This document shows positions 62,142 through 64,000 of a DNA stretch of 64,000 nt, one piece after another. The position numbers and the translations under genes are program-made. How positions within the stretch are numbered: the first letter of the stretch is position 1; each line of letters starts with the position of its first letter. Source of the DNA: Pseudomonas yamanorum (GTDB lineage: Bacteria; Pseudomonadota; Gammaproteobacteria; Pseudomonadales; Pseudomonadaceae); assembly GCF_900105735.1 (NCBI RefSeq), contig NZ_LT629793.1, positions 2,046,001-2,110,000 on the forward strand, given 5' to 3'. The notes beneath the pieces were generated by a model. It was not told the DNA's origin, did not search any database, and was given only the letters and a program-made list of their open reading frames with translations.

Positions 62142-62468
62142 TTACTGCTCCAGTTGCGGCGTTTCCTGGCCCATGCAGCGCACCGCCTGTTTCTTGCTGT
62201 TGACCAGTACGCCGGTCAGGCCTTTCTGTTCAGTATCAAATAGCACCAGCACGCCATCGACGCACTGCGCCACTTGGGCAGCCGGGGTCAGGGAGATTTT
62301 GTAGTCCTCGCCCGGCACGGTCTTGAGCATGGTGAAGTCGCTGAGCAGCAACGCGTCCTCGGGCTTGGCGAAGTGCAAATAGCCGTAGTACCACAGGCAG
62401 CCGACGGTGCCGATGATGGTGCCGATGCCAGTGAGGATCAGGGGGATCATGTTGCGTTCTTCGCTCAT
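62142..62468 (-). CDS. Small membrane-anchored protein of unknown function
   Basis: A 108-residue protein with one N-terminal membrane helix (MIPLILTGIGTIIGTVGCLW), then a domain of about 70 residues (LLLSDFTMLKTVPGEDYKIS, QCVDGVLVLFDTEQKGLTGV) likely facing the periplasm. The ATG overlaps the stop of the upstream hydrolase gene by 4 bases (ATGA), so expression is coupled. No named family is recognised. Confidence 0.8.
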   Translation of the reverse strand: MSEERNMIPLILTGIGTIIGTVGCLWYYGYLHFAKPEDALLLSDFTMLKTVPGEDYKISLTPAAQVAQCVDGVLVLFDTEQKGLTGVLVNSKKQAVRCMGQETPQLEQ

Positions 62469-63370
62469 TGCGGGCTCTCTGCGTTGGAATTCGGGGCCGT
62501 CGGGTAATTGGGGATTTCCCCCAGGCGGCGCAGCCCGTTGAAGTGCTGCGGGTCGTCGAGGTAGCGCAGCATCACGGTTTGCCAGGTCTTGTCGGCAAAG
62601 GTCTGCACGTGACCACCCCGGGTCAATTGCAGCACCCTCGGTGGCGGCGCAGCTTGATACAGGCGGATGCCGTTGGACAGCGGCACGATCGGATCATCGA
62701 GGCTGTGGAACAACAACTTCGGCACCCCGGTCAGGCGGGGCATGGCATTGATTGCACTGTCGGCGTCCGGCACCAGCCACGACAACGGTACCTGGAACGG
62801 CCATGTTAGCCAGGAGGTGCTGAGGGCGAATTGTCCTACGTCACGATAACTGGCCGGCACACCGTCCAGCACCAGCGCCTTGAGTTGTGGCTGACGTTCG
62901 GGATGCTCTGCCAGATAGTGCACCACCAGCGCACCGCCCAGGCTTTGGCCCAGCACGATCAGTGGTTGACCCTGGGTCTCGGGGGCGTTGTCGATCCACT
63001 TGAAGGCCGCATCGATGTCCTGGTAGACCGCCGGCAGCGAGGGTTCACCTTCGGACAGGCCGTAACCGCGATAGTCCACCAACAGCACTTGATAGCCCTG
63101 CTCCGGCAGCCACCAACTGCCACCGAGGTGCCAGGCGAGGTTGCCGCCGTTGCCGTGCAGGTGCAGCACCGTGCCCTTGAGCGGCACACCGGCCTTGGCC
63201 GGCAGCCACCAGGCGTGCAGCTTGAGGCCATCGGCGGTGGTCAGCGTGACGTCCCGGTATTGCAGGTGGGCCTTTTCCGGGGTGAACGGCAAGCCGCGCT
63301 CCGGGTAAAACAGCAGGGAGCTGCAGCCGTTCAGGGTCAATAGCAGGCAAAGAATGCCGAGGATTCTCAT
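62465..63370 (-). CDS. Alpha/beta hydrolase lipoprotein
   Basis: A 301-residue serine hydrolase with a lipoprotein signal (MRILGILCLLLTLNGC) from the ATG at 63370; 13 extra upstream codons are open but would bury the signal. The oxyanion region is LHLHGNGGNLAWHLGGSWWL, the nucleophile elbow GQSLGG, and the likely acid and base are in LFHSLDDPIVP and TRGGHVQTFAD. This resembles the YfhR/BEM46-like group. The substrate is unknown. The coupled small membrane protein may be a partner. Confidence 0.85.
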   Translation of the reverse strand: MRILGILCLLLTLNGCSSLLFYPERGLPFTPEKAHLQYRDVTLTTADGLKLHAWWLPAKAGVPLKGTVLHLHGNGGNLAWHLGGSWWLPEQGYQVLLVDYRGYGLSEGEPSLPAVYQDIDAAFKWIDNAPETQGQPLIVLGQSLGGALVVHYLAEHPERQPQLKALVLDGVPASYRDVGQFALSTSWLTWPFQVPLSWLVPDADSAINAMPRLTGVPKLLFHSLDDPIVPLSNGIRLYQAAPPPRVLQLTRGGHVQTFADKTWQTVMLRYLDDPQHFNGLRRLGEIPNYPTAPNSNAESPQ

Positions 63371-63426
63371 CCGTTGAAGCCTCGTGAGTGGGTTGGAATA
63401 GCGTCCCATGGCTAATGGAGATCAAC

Positions 63427-63498
63427 TGTGGGAGCTGGCTTGCCTGCGATAACGGTGTTGGATTCACCATCGCCATCGCAGGCAAGCCAGCTCCCACA
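63427..63498. repeat. REP pair (REPIN), short-spaced
   Basis: TGTGGGAGCTGGCTTGCCTG and the exact inverse ending CAGGCAAGCCAGCTCCCACA face each other with a GCGATAACGG/ATCGC inner region and the shortest spacing of the six copies. Confidence 0.87.
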
Positions 63499-63527
63499 TT
63501 TTGACCCGGTTCCTTCAGGGAAATCCC

Positions 63528-64000
63528 TTAAAGGATATTGGAGTAATCCGCCTCGATCCGGTCCAGGCTCAAATGGTTGAGGAAGTTGGAGAAACACATC
63601 CACGCCGCCAACGCATTCATGTCGCGGAACTGATCCGGCAGGTATTTGGGGGGTACCACCAGGCCTTCATCCACCAGTTGGCGCAGGGTGCGCATGTCTT
63701 CCAGGGTGGTCTTGCCGCAGAACAGCAGCGGCACTTGCTCAAGTTTGCCTTTGCGCACGGCCAGCTGAATGTAGTTGTAAACCATGATAAAGCCCTTCAA
63801 GTAGGACAAATCCTTGGTAAACGGCAGACCCGTAGGCGTCGACCCACGGAAAACCCGGCTGGCGTTGCCGTAGCTTTCCGCCATCTCAAAGCCCTGCTCG
63901 CGGAAGAATTCGAACACCTGCAGGAAATCGGCACCCTGCTCCACCATATGAATGGCGCGGGTGCGGTTGGTCAGCTTGCGCAGGCGGCTGGGGTAGGAGG
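63528..64000 (-). CDS. DUF1704-type protein, C-terminal part (runs off the window)
   Basis: The last 157 codons of a longer gene; the frame is open to the window edge. The text SRLRKLTNRTRAIHMVEQGA, then YLKGFIMVYNYIQLAVRKGK and PLLFCGKTTLEDMRTLRQLV, resembles the C-terminus of DUF1704 (QEGLA-motif) proteins, a metallopeptidase-like family annotated as flavohemoglobin expression-modulating. The catalytic part would lie outside the window. The family call is from memory of this C-terminal region. Confidence 0.65.
   Translation of the reverse strand, partial: SYPSRLRKLTNRTRAIHMVEQGADFLQVFEFFREQGFEMAESYGNASRVFRGSTPTGLPFTKDLSYLKGFIMVYNYIQLAVRKGKLEQVPLLFCGKTTLEDMRTLRQLVDEGLVVPPKYLPDQFRDMNALAAWMCFSNFLNHLSLDRIEADYSNIL

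Overview
The window is a stretch of chromosome from a fluorescent-group Pseudomonas. The evidence is high-GC coding bias, the eno-kdsA-pyrG-tilS-accA-dnaE-rnhB-lpx-bamA-dxr-pyrH-tsf-rpsB gene order typical of the genus, a MexJK/MexL-type efflux locus, an LptF-type lipoprotein pair, and many copies of the GTGGGAGC-type REP palindromes common in P. fluorescens relatives. Nearly everything is core genome. No tRNA, rRNA, CRISPR array, prophage or transposase gene was seen.

Region 1 (1-24000, almost all minus strand) is a long housekeeping block. It holds enolase (partial), KDO-8-phosphate synthase, CTP synthase, tRNA-Ile lysidine synthase, acetyl-CoA carboxylase alpha, DNA polymerase III alpha and RNase HII. 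The lipid A and outer-membrane assembly operon follows (lpxB, lpxA, fabZ, lpxD, skp, bamA, rseP), then dxr, cdsA, uppS, frr, pyrH, tsf and rpsB. Many genes overlap by 1-4 bases, which implies translational coupling. Together they join envelope building (KDO, lipid A, phospholipid, undecaprenyl carrier, BAM) to translation.

Region 2 (24309-34107, mostly plus strand) carries map, glnD, dapC, an antiporter on the minus strand, an ArsC/YffB-like protein, dapD, csdA and csdE. TcdA follows on the minus strand. A plus-strand group then holds an NdvB-type GH17-GT2 glucan enzyme, dapE, rlmA, a small acidic protein and, on the minus strand, a cold-shock protein. With dapC, dapD and dapE, three steps of the succinylase lysine/diaminopimelate route lie within 15 kb.

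Region 3 (41073-55109) holds plsB, two small envelope proteins, the mexK-mexJ pump genes with divergent mexL, rsmJ, a protein with an internal duplication, and a minus-strand group (extensin-like, PEP mutase-like, DUF72 and a small coupled protein). Between the convergent mexL and rsmJ lies an 805-bp element made of two inverted, multi-hairpin arms with a REP palindrome nested in the middle. It is the most unusual object in the window.

Region 4 (55270-64000) holds tsaB, adk, ppc, a small conserved protein, a lipoprotein pair ending in an OmpA domain (lptF type), a Gly/Ser/Gln-rich Cys-free small protein, a lipoprotein alpha/beta hydrolase with a coupled small membrane protein, and the end of a DUF1704-type gene. 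Gene symbols come from protein motifs and from remembered P. aeruginosa PAO1 gene order; no database search was run.
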